Source of the DNA: Enchytraeus crypticus
Taxonomy: Eukaryota; Annelida; Clitellata; Enchytraeida; Enchytraeidae
NCBI GenBank assembly: GCA_905160935.1
Contig: CAJHZI010000073.1
Span: forward strand, 1-64,000
DNA: 64,000 bases
Direction of reading: 5' to 3'
Each line of letters starts with the position of its first letter. The stretch's first letter is position 1. The notes beneath the pieces were generated by a model that did not search any database, had not been told where the DNA came from, and saw nothing but the letters and a program-made list of their open reading frames with translations. Below are positions 30,404 through 40,565 of the stretch, one piece after another. A program made the position numbers and the translations under genes.

Positions 30404-30406
<3 letters not shown>
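28424..30406 (-). mobile_element. Complete mariner-type (DD37D) transposon, 1983 bp
   Basis: Terminal inverted repeats of about 55-60 bp: left CACTGTGAGTCTTATAAGTG and right its complement, both extending through TTTTATATTTGCAATAAAATCG with few mismatches. The outer flanks are TA-rich on both sides, matching TA target use. One intact transposase gene lies inside (28762-29886, minus). Ends and gene are both preserved, unlike every other DNA transposon in the window. Confidence 0.95.
28762..29886 (-). CDS. Intact Tc1/mariner-superfamily transposase, 374 residues
   Basis: The minus-strand frame is uninterrupted from ATG at 29886 to the stop at 28762; an internal Met at residue 22 (MVFSKEDRILIYEMR) is the likelier true start, giving about 353 residues. 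The N-terminal half has two helix-turn-helix modules (AKGYGAKRILKEFPRKNWSL, and STRQIAREIEVSQATVSRII). The catalytic core has WFTDEKIF, FIFQQDSVPAHRA and PNSPDLNPMDYKIWG. I count 37 residues between the second and third Asp (DD37D). The C-terminus is LRACISVDGGHFEQKL. It acts by cut-and-paste at TA sites. Potentially active, but not provable from sequence. Confidence 0.93.
   Translation of the reverse strand: MFTDLKLIQYKSQIHHFHSSKMVFSKEDRILIYEMRIAKGYGAKRILKEFPRKNWSLSGVARLLRTITESGSSARKARPKTGRTPEIVAAVEEMIMSQESQPGTHRSTRQIAREIEVSQATVSRIIRHELNLKCLKKKQAQELTEANKLTRLVRAKLLLRDYPQSKVDFIWFTDEKIFTVAAPKNAQNDRLYVFAGTRKKQVPAARLLKTRSTFTKSVMVSVGVSSLGATDLIFIDPDVKINGAYYRDVLLSQHLLPAIRAMSREFFIFQQDSVPAHRACETVAMLRQNTPAFIPPTLWPPNSPDLNPMDYKIWGVIQERVYKTRIRDVNHLKERLIEEWSSFDQKIIDGSITQWRQRLRACISVDGGHFEQKL

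Positions 30407-30471
<65 letters not shown>
30407..30471. repeat. (TA)n microsatellite
   Basis: A TA run directly after the right terminus of the mariner element. Confidence 0.95.
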
Positions 30472-30475
<4 letters not shown>

Positions 30476-30779
30476 ATTAAGGTGTCTCTTAAAAATTAAA
30501 AACCTGAAACTTGAAACTTTCACCCCTTCAAGTTGTTAGGTTCATTGAAAAAATTAAACTAAAAATTTGGTAAAAATCGGAAATTATTTACAGGTGGCCC
30601 ATTGATGTAAAAAATTTACCATGTAGTAATGCAAAGACTTCTAAAATAACCAGCGCAATTCTCTCTTCTAATACAGCTGGCTGTCACGTCCTGTTTGTTT
30701 TGTAAACAAGTTCGTTGTTCCTAAGCTAACATCCGAAACTGGCAAGGCCCAAGCTGCAGTTGGCATCAGGTTCCTGGAG
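30472..30779. other. FNDC3 intron, nothing recognised
   Basis: AT-rich sequence in which I find no gene, terminal repeat or tandem repeat. Confidence 0.4.
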
Positions 30780-31545
30780 GAGTGAAGATTACAGATCTCG
30801 ACCGAGTTGCGGCGTTGTGTTTTGATAGCACTGCGTCAAATACTGGCTATTATTCTGGTGCTTGTGGTATCATTTAGCAGAGGCTGCGTAGAGATTTTCT
30901 CTTCTTAGGATGCCGCCATCATGTCATGGAGCTGGTGGTTGTGTGCTGCATTTTAGGCTACAAGTGGTACACCCAGTGGTGCTGAAGTTCTACTATGTAA
31001 ACGATTCGTAGATAACCGGCAGTAGCGGATCGTGACAGTTTCAAACCTGCTTCTGCTGTTGATGCTGTAGAAGTTTTGGTTGCTTCAACCAGAGATGATG
31101 TCCTTTGTTTTGCCAATGGTAAGTTATAACTGACGCAACCTCGTGATGATTATTGTGCATTTTTAGAGTTAACCGTCATAGTCCTTGGGGGCGTTCATGT
31201 ACAAGGAATTCTTTTTCAAATGCCTTGAGCTATGAATCGAGCAAGGTGGATGGCTAAGAGGATAAGTGCAATTAAGATTTGAGTCTTCCGAGATCAGTTC
31301 AGGATAACGGCCAATGAAAGTAAGGGAATTCGCGATATAGCCATCGTTGCTGTTCGGATATACCTCAAGATCTTAATTACTTCCCCCATAGGATCACAAA
31401 CATCTATGAACGCCTGTCCGCTCATGACAGAACTATCCAAATATCCACATCAAGCCATTAGCAGGGCAACTAGCAAGAAGCTTAGTCTCCATCTATGGTA
31501 CATTTCCGAGGAACTTATCGGTCTTGCCTTTTTTGCGTCAGTTCT
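30780..31545 (+). pseudogene. Transposase-like gene remnant, unnamed invertebrate family, sense copy
   Basis: The + strand in one frame reads KITDLDRVAALCFDSTASNT, then GACGII, and LGCRHHVMELVV, followed by a region with SGP-like traces. After frameshifts come MNRARWMAKRISAIKI (about 31230) and a HLWYISEELIGLAFFAS-like end (about 31490-31545). The FDTTASNTG...GAC...CRHH...E...RARWM order matches a transposase-like protein family I have seen in hydra- and aphid-type genomes; I cannot name the superfamily. Stops and shifts make it dead. Confidence 0.55.
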
Positions 31546-31559
31546 AAGTTGGGCCTACC

Positions 31560-31790
31560 TTGAGTAAAACGAAGGATATCATCTCTGGTTTTTTGCAACT
31601 AAGGTTTCTTCAACATCATAAGTAGAAGCAGGTTTGAAACTGTCACGATCGATGTGCTGCAAGTTATCTTTGAATCGCTTATATAGGCCTAGTAGAACGT
31701 TGGGACCACTGGATGTACCACTTGTTGCCTCAAATGCAGCTCCAACCACCACTTTCATGAGATCATGGCAGCATCTGAAGTCTCGTTTGC
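31560..31790 (-). pseudogene. Inverted second copy of part of the same transposase-like gene
   Basis: The minus strand here gives CCHDLMKVVVGAAFEATSGT and SSGPNVLLGLYKRFKDN. It is a diverged (about 70-75 percent by eye) reverse complement of 30895-31110. The two copies are different ages or sources and flank the middle of the sense copy. Confidence 0.6.
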
Positions 31791-32037
31791 TTTAATTTTG
31801 GCAAGCCTGTATGAAGTGTTGTTTATGATGGCCTGTTTGTGTTAGATCACTGTTGAAATCGATGGCCTTAGATATCGTTAGGCTGTGAGATAGAAGCTGT
31901 TCTTGTAAACATATACCTTGGATAAGGCATTTAGTTAGTTGACTAGAGAGAGAACGAGAAATGCAACCTTGAAATGAGTCATTTGCTTATTGTTGTGTAT
32001 TTAGCCATTGGAGTGAGATAGTGTGTCTTTACACAAG

Positions 32038-32164
32038 CGGCACAGTACCCACACAGACAGATCCTCCAATGTTATCTGAACAGTGTGTAAAAGCTCTAAC
32101 CATCTCATGGATTAAACGCCCCTCTGATGACTCTTTCTCTCTACAAATGGAAGACTCTACAACA
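32038..32164 (+). CDS. FNDC3: FNDC3-like exon 3 in window
   Basis: The acceptor is tttacacaag and the donor gtacgt. With one leading base it completes the AG left by the exon ending at 9805 (Ser), and it ends in phase 0. It encodes GTVPTQTDPPMLSEQ, then KALTISWIKRPSDDSF and SLQMEDSTT: the inter-domain linker, B and C strands of the next FN3 domain. The linker SGTxPxxPxxPxL matches FNDC3A/B. The following exon at 34732 continues the domain in phase 0. The choice of acceptor rests on phase; an alternative at 32056/32060 would break the frame. Confidence 0.8.
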
Positions 32165-32414
32165 GTACGTCCCTAGAATTGTTATGCTTAATTCAATTTT
32201 TTCCAGAATTCATGACTTTCTTTTAAAGCTTAAGTTAATTAATTGAAACTTGCTTATTAAGATATTATTATGTGAAATATAAGTTTTAAATACTACGTTT
32301 CAAATTGAACTCTTTCGACGTTAAAATCAGATTGATTAACTATCTCAATTAGCGAGTACGTATAAAAATCTGCAAGTACTGACATAATTTTCTCTGTTCA
32401 TTTTGTTTGTCGAT

Positions 32415-32418
<4 letters not shown>

Positions 32419-32492
<74 letters not shown>
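32419..32492. repeat. (TA)n microsatellite
   Basis: A pure TA run directly before the MITE terminus at 32493. Confidence 0.95.
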
Positions 32493-32495
<3 letters not shown>

Positions 32496-33179
32496 CAGAC
32501 TGGGGCAAAAAAAAAATTCTGCGTATATCCTGCAAATTTGGTGAAAATATTATCAGTAGTTACGAACTTACAGCATTTCTATGAGGAAAGTGCTAAAATC
32601 AATTTTAACAAGGCTTTTTGAAATGTCAGTCGTTCCTTTTAAAGAAAATAACGACATTGAAAAGGGCCATTTACTTACGTAGCGGAGTATAAGCCAGCAC
32701 TACATTGTTAGCTACTCGAATAAAAAATGCTTAAAACTTGCTCTTCTGTTAAAATTATTCCTAAATTTTGAAGGAAATTTCCGGTACTTTTGTTTAAATA
32801 AGCCTTGTTAAAATTGATTTGAACATTTTTTCCGAAGAAATGCTGTATTTTTGTTACTTCCGAATATATTTTCACTAAATTTGCAGGATATATGCAGACA
32901 TTCCTCTTCTAGAAGCTGCAAAGATTTTGTTAAACTATTTTGAGTTTTGTCAAAGTTATTAAGACTTTTGGCAAAACAAGATTTGTTAATATTGATTTTT
33001 ACATTTTTGTGAAGAAACACTGTAATTTTTAAACTGCTCAAAATATTTTCATTAAATTGGCCGGTTATACGCAGAAATTCCTCCTCTAGAAGCTCCAAAA
33101 ATTTTGTACCCATATTTTGGGTTTTGATGAAGTTATTGAGATTTCGCTAGGGGATTTTTTTTTTGCTCCAGTCTGTATA
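32493..33179. mobile_element. Mariner-type MITE, family with CAGACTGGGGCAAAAAA ends
   Basis: The left end TACAGACTGGGGCAAAAAAA and right end (complement) TACAGACTGGAGCAAAAAAA are inverted repeats, and the right one continues to CCCCTAGCGAAATC. Internal sequence has several direct and inverted copies of a motif such as ttttaacaaggctt and cgtaattcctcctctagaagctcc. There is no transposase. A related element is at 38866-40408. TA flanks both sides. Confidence 0.85.
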
Positions 33180-33294
33180 TGTATGTAGTTATATGATAGC
33201 AGAAGACATACATTCATATTTGTACTTCATCGTTTATTTTTTTACCGGTAATATTTCGCTTTTTTACCCTGTAAGTTTTTTATCTGAAATTTAC

Positions 33295-34012
33295 ACCATT
33301 ATGAGGAAGGAATACAGATTAATGGTAAACTAATGAAAGATGTAAGATTTGTCGATGATCAAGCTGTGATTGCTGGGAGTAGTCAACATTGAAATAGACA
33401 GAACGACGTTAGGACAGGTGAGCAGTGTCAGATATTTAGGACACAGGATAACAGATGATAGGAAGTGTGGAATAGCAATAAATTGTAGAAATGCTTTAGG
33501 CAAAAGAGGCCTTCAGGTATGAGAAAAGAGCTACAAACAATAAGTTTCAAGAAATCTAGGAAGATAAAGATTGTAAAGACTTTAGTATGAACCACGCTCC
33601 TTTGCGGTTGTGAAACATGGACGTTACGAAAGGATGATATTAGGAACCTATTAGCATTTGAAATGTGGTTAAGGAGAAGAATGGAGAAGATCAAATGGAC
33701 TGACAAAATTTATTTTACTAACTAAGACTTGATAAATTATTGGGTTGACATAAATAGACAATTGATAATTATACTAAAGAATAAAAATAAGAACTAGATG
33801 GATTATTTCCAAAGTGGGAATGGTTTACTAAAATTGATAATTTAAGGAAGAATTGAAGGAAGGAAGATTAGAGGAAAACCGTGATTTTTGATACTCGATG
33901 ATTCGATAACTAATTTGTATGTTGAGATGAAGAAGAGAAAAGCAGAGATAGAAATATGTGGAGGAGATATATTCCATGGACCTGCCAATAGGCAGTGCAC
34001 TAAGAGAGAGAA
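33295..34012 (+). mobile_element. RTE-like LINE 3' fragment
   Basis: It starts in the RT at a frame-shifted LMKDVRFVDDQAVIAGS (F-x-DDQ catalytic box), then a post-RT region (VSSVRYLGHRITDD-like), RTTLLCGCETWTLRKDD and MWLRRRMEKIKWTDK, and ends with ATATTCCATGGACCTGCC, the AATAGGCAGTGCACTAAG terminal segment and a GA-rich tail. It has many frameshifts. It is one of about eight copies of this family in the window. Confidence 0.8.
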
Positions 34013-34731
34013 AAAACAAGTAAAGCTACATAGAATGTCAATTACTTTAACTCTATACAAATTTTTCAGAACACGTGATAGCCTAAATTGGAATTCTTTT
34101 TACAACTGCTGAAAATGTTAAATCTAGCACTTTTTAGTTAAAATTACGATTATTGTCTGGTCACTATTTTTCCCCTGCGGTCTGTGATTTATAACACCAT
34201 TTCTCTCCTAAGTAGCCTGAGTGGTAAATAAATTATACAGTTTCATGTTTAGATTCATGTTAGAATTTAATTTTTCGGAAACTCTGCTTGTGTTCATTAT
34301 GAACTTTACAAATTGCTGATGTGGCACCTACACTTCCTCTCAGCGTGCACTTCCTTCCTTACACGGGATAGCCAGGTTTATATCAGTTGACAGAATTAAT
34401 CCCTGTCCCACGAAGATAAAATTGGGTAGTGAACAAATTTGAAGATCGCCACTGTATGAATATAGTCTACAGAGTCTACAACATTTCCTGCAAATATTGC
34501 AATGTTTTGATTATCTGGCAGCCTTAAGTACTTTAATTTTTGCAGGAAAGCTGCAGTCATAAATAACGTTTAACTTTCTATCTCGTTTCACTTTAAGCAG
34601 TGAATTAACTTTTCTCACATTGCAGACTTATCATAGATACAATGTGATATCTTAAAGGACACACAATACCGTGGAATCTACTTTGATAATTTCAAATCAA
34701 CTAGTCGTGTTGTTATTTGTTTTTCTGTTAG
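34013..34731. other. FNDC3 intron, nothing recognised
   Basis: AT-rich non-coding sequence with no repeat or gene that I can support. Confidence 0.4.
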
Positions 34732-34818
34732 GGTCATGGCTTTCTTCCTATCTACAATGGAAATGAACTTTCGTACAAAATTCACAATCTTCGCAGAAAC
34801 ACCGAGTACAAGTTTAGA
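34732..34818 (+). CDS. FNDC3: FNDC3-like exon 4 in window
   Basis: Acceptor ttttctgttag, donor gttagt, 87 bp, phase 0 at both ends. It encodes GHGFLPIYNGNELSYKIHNL and RRNTEYKFR, the C'-to-F strands of an FN3 domain. Pattern Y-x-G-x-x-L-[SA]-Y-x-[IV]-x-N-L-R-R-[NS]-T-x-Y-K-F-[RK] is specific for FNDC3. A donor four bases further downstream (gtatgg) would not join the next exon in frame. Confidence 0.92.
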
Positions 34819-35347
34819 GTTAGTATGGTTTAACTTATTCTAATTGGTGTTTTCAATTGAGGGTATGTCATTGGTTGACCTTGTCATTTTAGAAACACAT
34901 ACGAACGAATTGACTTTAAAATAAATCGTTGATGGTACCTACGGAAAGCAAAGTTAATGTAAACCTGCTTATGCGATTCACTATACACATTTAATTAATG
35001 GTGTGATACATATCTAAGACTGATGACCTTTGAGTAGCAATACAGTACCATTAATATCAATACAGTTGTTTTTTCAAACTATCGTTTCATCATATGTATT
35101 TTGAATAACGTTTATTCATTCAACAGTCAGCTTACTACACTTGTATCATTCAGGGTTACCAGATAAGTTTAATAATACTGCTTTATTTATGTCTCTTACT
35201 AAACATAAACATAACGGCACACTGGGTCAGGAAGCACAGATGCTTGTTTTAAGACCCATTTCCTTCTTCCTCTCCATTGTTATTAGTAATCGTTGCCTTT
35301 TGATGGAGCATCAAATGCAGCCGGTTTACTAAAGCAGGTTCAGCATG
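34819..35347. other. FNDC3 intron, nothing recognised
   Basis: No gene or repeat recognised. Confidence 0.4.
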
Positions 35348-35348
35348 G

Positions 35349-35425
35349 CTGTTTCCGTAGCGCAGTGGATAACGCATTGACATGCCAATCCCAAGGTCGT
35401 GCGTTCGAATGTGACATGTTTCGAT
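35349..35425 (+). other. tRNA-like sequence (tRNA pseudogene or SINE head)
   Basis: gtttccgTAGCGCAGTGGataacgc has an A box and a D-arm-like GCG/CGC pairing, then ATTG-ACATGCC-CAAT resembles an anticodon arm (loop central triplet ATG), and cGTTCGAATg is a B box. The acceptor and T stems do not pair well and there is no CCA or T tail, so this is not a functional tRNA. It is unrelated in sequence to the window's main SINE family. Confidence 0.4.
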
Positions 35426-35689
35426 TTTAGTTGTTATAGTATAGATTAATAGTTGTTATAGATTAGGGCTAAGGTTAGGATTAGATCTTAAAGTCTTAAG
35501 TCTGTTCCATAGTCTTAATTTATATGTCATGTCTGCCCCTTTTGATTGGATTTCACTCGGTTCAATAATGGCGACCACAAGTAGTCGAGGAAGATCAGTC
35601 ATTACCCTTTGCGAGACATAAGAACTGAGAAAAGATCTCTCGGTCACCTAGCAACCGAAGTAATCAAAGCTGAACACGGGGACTTCGCA

Positions 35690-35930
35690 AAATATGAAAG
35701 TGCCAATCCCTTGCAATCGCTTCAGTTCTGGGGAAGGTCTATTAAAAGAGGTCATAGAAGGTAGAATGGAAGGAAAAAGAGGCAGGGGCAGACCGAAATT
35801 AGGTATGTTAGATGATTTAAAGACCCACTCATATGTGGAAATGAAGAGTAAGACTGAAGACAGAGATGAGTGGAGGCGTTATATACCATGGACCTGCCAG
35901 TAGGCAGTGCACTAAGAGAGAGAGGCCTGA
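35690..35930 (+). mobile_element. RTE-like LINE 3' terminal fragment
   Basis: It encodes EGRMEGKRGRGRPKLGMLDD, then a short YVEMKSKTEDRDEWRRYIPWTCQ-type end, and the terminal ATACCATGGACCTGCCAGTA, GGCAGTGCACTAAGAGAGAG. This is the same 3' end as at 63900-63945. Confidence 0.85.
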
Positions 35931-36069
35931 TGAGCCTAACTTAGCCTATGGGTAGACAGGATAGTTTTCTCAGGGAATGACGCCCCAGTCCAGTTAAGTG
36001 TTAGTCGAAGCTGAAACAGGCATCCTTTTCACTCACCTTTTCATAAGGAGCATCCCCCAAGAATAATGG

Positions 36070-36212
36070 TATATCATGTTAGATGATTGAAAGATCCAGT
36101 TGAATATGAACATAGAGAGAAAACGGAAGACAGAGACTAGTGGAAGCGTTATATACCATGGACCTGTCAGTGAGCAGTCCAGAGAGACAGAGAGAGAGAG
36201 AGAGAGAGAGGG
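36070..36212 (+). mobile_element. RTE-like LINE 3' end with (GA)n tail
   Basis: It repeats the terminal segment (agaaaacggaagacagagac, cgttatataccatggacctg) and ends in a GA run at about 36181-36212. Confidence 0.75.
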
Positions 36213-36415
36213 AGAGAGGCATGATGAAACTGATGAAAGAAAACAACGAGATTATGTTTGAAACATTTCGAAAGACTTTTAACATTGAGCATAATCTGAA
36301 TGCAATATTCAGTCCAATTCAGTAATCATGAATCTTCAGTGACTCATGTCATTGACTGATAAATGTTCTATATTGCTATTAGCTCTGCATTACCAGCATT
36401 ACTAATATATAATCA

Positions 36416-37545
36416 TGATAATTACTATAATTATTTCCTAAAGAGGTGGAGCTAAAGAAGGTAACAGATCTTAAGTATTTGGGGTCTGTATTAGAGGATG
36501 ACGGGAAGTTGGAAAAGGAAACCTCCTTTTCCAACTTCCCTTCATCCTCTATTCTTCTTCTTCTCTAAGTGCCGTGCCTGTTCCAAGCCTGGGCGGTCAT
36601 GGTCATGTTCCTTCATATGTCTCTGTTCATTGTTGCTCTGATCATCTCTGTTTCAGTTAACTGCATCCATTTGCTAAGACTCTAAATAAACGTCATTCGT
36701 TGTCGACCCTTGCATCCGACCCTTGTTTCCTCAAGTTTCGATTCCGTTACAGAAGAGATTGTCCAAACTTCACTTCCATATAACAATATTGGTTGAATAT
36801 AGCATTGACGAAGTCTTTTTTTAGTATCAATTGATAATTTATGGCTTCTAAAAATCTTTGACATTCTGTTATATGCCTCTGTAGCCATTGCTAGTCTTCT
36901 GTTTATTTCCTTGTCACATTTCCCATTTTGATGAATAAGTGACCCTAAATATGTGACTGATTCAACTTGTTTGACATTTTGACCTCTTACATTGATTAAG
37001 TATGGCTGTGGCATTTTTAGTTTGCTAACTGTCATGCATTCTGTTTTCTTCATATTTATAGATAATCCACTAGCCTCGCTATGATATATTGCAATATCCA
37101 ACATTTCTTGAAGTTTATCTCGTCGGCAATAAGAACTATGTCATCAGCATAACGTATATTATTAAGATTGTATCCTTCAATTACTAATCCTTTTATTTCA
37201 TTGATATTCCTCATTATATTTTTTTCATTATATTGATATTCATCACTATATAAGTTAAAAAGATCTGGTGACATTACACAGCCTTGCCTTACTCCTCTCT
37301 TAATTTTGCAAAAGTTACTATACTCGTTCTCATATCTCATTGCAGCGTCTTGATTCCAGTATAAATTCCTAACAATTCTTATGTCTTTGCCATCTATATC
37401 CAATTCATGAAGAAGATCTATCAATTTGCTGTGTCTAACTTTGTCAAAAGCTTTGGCATCCTTTATTACAGACCCCAAATACTTAAAATCTGTTACCTTC
37501 TTTAGCTTCACCCCTTTAGCAAATAATTATAGTAATTATCATTAT
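36416..37545. mobile_element. Inverted-flank LINE structure: RTE-like LINE on minus strand inside inverted arms
   Basis: Flanks 36416-36490 and 37467-37545 are inverted repeats of about 75 bp; each contains a GGTAACAGATyTTAAGTATTT segment (KKVTD.KYLGSV region of a LINE). Between them, 36530-37460 on the minus strand encodes LINE RT: DAKAFDKVRHSKLIDLL, KRGVRQGCVMSPDLFNLY, NIRYADDIVLIADE and, after a shift, GLSINMKKTECM. A hairpin at 36493-36550 sits at the left junction. The + strand LINE resumes at 37545. This looks like nested insertion plus foldback. Confidence 0.7.
36493..36550. repeat. Hairpin, 26-bp arms with one mismatch, 6-nt loop
   Basis: agaggatgacgggaagttgg and the following aaaagg pair with ccttttccaacttcccttca and the following tcctct. 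It sits at a LINE-to-LINE junction. Confidence 0.9.
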
Positions 37546-38110
37546 TAAATAGGATAGTAGAATTAAATAGGACTGGTAGGATTTAGGCTGGGTGGGCAAA
37601 GTGGAGGGCAGCCAGCGGAGTGATATGTGATAGGAAAATATCACTAAGATTGAAAGGCAAATTTTATAGTTCTGTGGTAAGGCCAGTAATGATGTATGGT
37701 TCGGAATGTTGGGTACTAAAAAGAGAACATTTACAGAGTTTGTATGTGGCAGAAATGAGAATGTTACGCCTAATGTGTGGAAAAACTAGGAAGGAGAGAA
37801 TGGAAAATGAATATGTGAGGATGAATTTGAATTTTGAGGGGATCGGGTATAGGTTGGCTCAGTCGAGATTGAGATGGTATGGGCATATTGTGAGAAAGGC
37901 AGATGAGGATGTAGTAAAGAGTTTGGAGGGAGGAGCTGGATGCTAAGCTAGCGAGAGGTAGACCACAATTGACGTGAGATGCGGTAATTAAGAAGGACTT
38001 GAAAACTAGGGATTGACTGATGATATGATGAGGGACAGGGAGGACTGGAGAAAGTCTATTCGTATCCCGACCCTGGTTAAACTAGGATTAAAAGGAAGAT
38101 GATGATGATT
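37546..38110 (+). mobile_element. RTE-like LINE C-terminal region
   Basis: The frame gives AGWAKWRAASGVICDRKISL, LKGKFYSSVVRPVMMYGSEC, MRMLRLMCGKTRKERMENEY and LAQSRLRWYGHIVRKADED, a common RTE-type post-RT domain. Downstream it decays, with ggactggagaaagtctattcg and a gatgatgat run near the end. Confidence 0.8.
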
Positions 38111-38557
38111 ATAATTATTTGCAAGTTAGAAGAGCCACAAACTGCAAAGAAAAATAATAGTATTTATTTTGTATGAAAATTAGGGTGTTTTGTTTTGTAA
38201 ATATTTTATTTATGTTTTTGTTTGCTTTTTTCTTTGTTCTAAAACAAAAAATGTGAAAATTGTTATTACTAGTATTTTAAACGAAAATATATATAGCAGT
38301 TTCGCGATTAGATTGGTCTTTTGAGACTACTTTACACAAAGGTACACATTGTAAAAACAGATTGTTACTATTAATACTAAGCATAGTAATCTAAACTAAC
38401 TACATGTAAGTACCACAATACTGTCTTAATTCGACGACGAAAATTAATGCTAGGTAATTTAACTTGCTCCTCAGTAATCAATTTGTGCCATACGTAAGAT
38501 GCGGCATTTTCTGTGAATTGTTTTGTATTCAACAATGATTGTTTTTGTGTGCAACAG

Positions 38558-38696
38558 TTGCAAGCATGTAATGAGGAAGGAGGCAGTAAATGGAGCGATA
38601 TAGTATCCTATAAAACGCTACCTGACAAACCGCAACCCCCACTAAGGCCTCAAATTAAGGGCCGTGCCACCAGCAACAGCTTTAAGATCATTTGGG
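38558..38696 (+). CDS. FNDC3: FNDC3-like exon 5 in window
   Basis: Acceptor tgtgcaacag, donor gttagt, 139 bp, phase 0 in and phase 1 out. It encodes LQACNEEGGSKWSDIVSYKT, LPDKPQPPLRPQIKGRA and TSNSFKIIWG: the F-G end of one FN3 domain, the Pro-rich linker, and the A-B strands of the next. The incoming join YKFR|LQACNEEG matches FNDC3 well. The trailing G forms the first base of an Asp codon in the exon at 42353. Confidence 0.92.
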
Positions 38697-38865
38697 GTTA
38701 GTTATACAAAGCATATATTTTTTAGGATGATACCCTCCTTTGTTGTATCTGGGACACTGAAGAATAACCAGTCGTTAACTACTCGTATCGTATAAGGCAA
38801 AAAAGCCAAAACTGAGGAAAGTAATGGGAAACCACCTCAGAAGCCATATTTTCCCAATCTACAGA

Positions 38866-40408
38866 CTGAGGCCAAAAAATAATCCCCTAGCGAAATCGCA
38901 ATAACTTCAACAAAATTAAAAATATTATTACAAAATTTTTGGAGATTCTAGAGGAGGAATTTCTGCATAAAACTTTCAAATTTGATGAAAATCTGGTGAG
39001 CAGTAACAAAATTGCAGCATTTATACGAAAATAGTACAAAAATCAATTTTATCAAGGCTTATTTTGCCAAAAGTCTTAATAACTTCGACAAAACTCAAAA
39101 TAGTTTTACAAAATTTTCGGAGCTTCTAGAGGAGAGCTTTCTGCTCGTAACTTACAAATTTCGTGAAAATATATTCATAAGTAACGAAAATACAGCGTTT
39201 CTCCGAAAATAGTGTTAAAATCAAGTTTAACAAGGCTTATTTATATAAAAGTATCAGAAATTTTCTTAAAAATTGAGATTAATTTTAACAGAAGAACGAA
39301 TTTCAGGCATCTTTTCTTGGAGCATCTAACAAAGATAGTGTAGGCTTATACTCCACCACTGAAGTAAACGGCCCTTTCCAGGGTCGTTAGTTTCTTAGAG
39401 AGGAACAATTGACATTTCAAAAAGTCTTGTTAAAATTAATTTTTGCACTTTTCTCGTAGAAATTCTGTAATTTCGTAGCTACTGAAAATATTTTCATCAC
39501 ATTTTCAGGTCATACACAGAAATTCCTCTCCTAGAAGCTACGAAAATTTAGTATAGGTATTTTGAGTTTTCTTGAAGTTTATTGTGATTTCGTCCCTCAC
39601 GTAAAATTCATTCCACCGATACCAATCTTCACTATGTTCCAAATATTCTCACGTCATTGGGCAGACGTTCATTTTCTTACGCAGCACCCTGAATCTGGAA
39701 TTCTTTACCTGCTAATCTTCGCTCTTGTTTTACTCTTTCAACATTCTCTAACAAGCTTAAAACTTACCTTTTCTCACCATAGACATAATCAATCTACCCT
39801 GACCAGTTTTGATCACCGTACTGGCTTTCGTTTAGGACCTTACTTCTCAGCACATTTCTTTTTGCAGATTGGTCTGGGTGAATTGATCTGTAGTGATGTG
39901 TGCTGTTGGGGACGTCTCTGACATCATCCCTGGATGAGGAAGCGGACGTTTAAACCTGTCAGTCGCGGACTGATATCTCCTTTATGTGCTTGATGTTGTT
40001 ATGGATGTTTTGTTTATATCCGAAGCTCCATGGCATTTAAATGACCCTTGGTAGCACTATGATTATATTTCGCGAGTGTGTTCATGCGCGCTGTGTTTTT
40101 GCGCGTGTTTGTTTACCTGTATTACTTGATATCTCTAGTGGTATCCTTCCCTATTGCTAATTGTATCTGTTATTGAAGGCGATTTGCGTTGTAGTGGAAT
40201 TTAGAACTACTTCCCGCTCGTCTCTGCAGCTCCCTTGTCTGAAATATCTGAGATTTGGTCCAGGACTTTACAAATATCTTAGCGTATTTCATTTGCCTGA
40301 TATGTCTAGGCTGTTAGTATCTTCATTGGTACTTTCCCTGACAAAACCTTTATTATTATTATTCTTATTATTATTCGCTAGGGGATATTTTGTTGCCCCA
40401 GTCTGTAT
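38866..40408. mobile_element. Mariner-type MITE (CAGACTG...family) with a nested L2-like LINE
   Basis: Left end ACAGACTGAGGCCAAAAAAT, followed by CCCCTAGCGAAATCGCAATA; right end (complement) ACAGACTGGGGCAACAAAAT, followed by CCCCTAGCG. It belongs to the same family as 32493-33179. A LINE fragment at 39592-40375 splits it: the left piece stops at gtgatttcg and the right resumes at cgctagggg. Confidence 0.85.
39592..40375 (+). mobile_element. L2-like LINE 3' fragment nested in the MITE
   Basis: It carries the post-RT region seen at 21330-21720 (FSRHWADVHFLTQHPESGIL) and the CATCCCTGGATGAGGAAGCG, GACGTTTAAACC tail. About 380 bp of unrelated sequence (39960-40340) sits between this and a TTTATTATTATTATTCTT tail, so an insertion or alternate tail lies inside the 3' end. 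Confidence 0.75.
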
Positions 40409-40526
40409 AAGGCATAGCATTCTATGAAGGGATTGCTTGTTGATCTGGGAAGTGTTCTTTATAGAACGTGAAAATCTCTGAGTAGTATTACATTCCTTGG
40501 CATAGACCAGCCACTTGTCTGAATAC

Positions 40527-40565
<39 letters not shown>

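Noticed and set aside
35349-35425. A functional tRNA gene
   Set aside because: A and B boxes are present but acceptor and T stems do not pair, so it is listed only as a tRNA-like sequence.
40530-40562. (GA)n and (CT)n runs at 36181, 40530 and 43172 as regulatory GAGA elements
   Set aside because: They sit at LINE or repeat ends and look like tails or microsatellites, with no promoter nearby.
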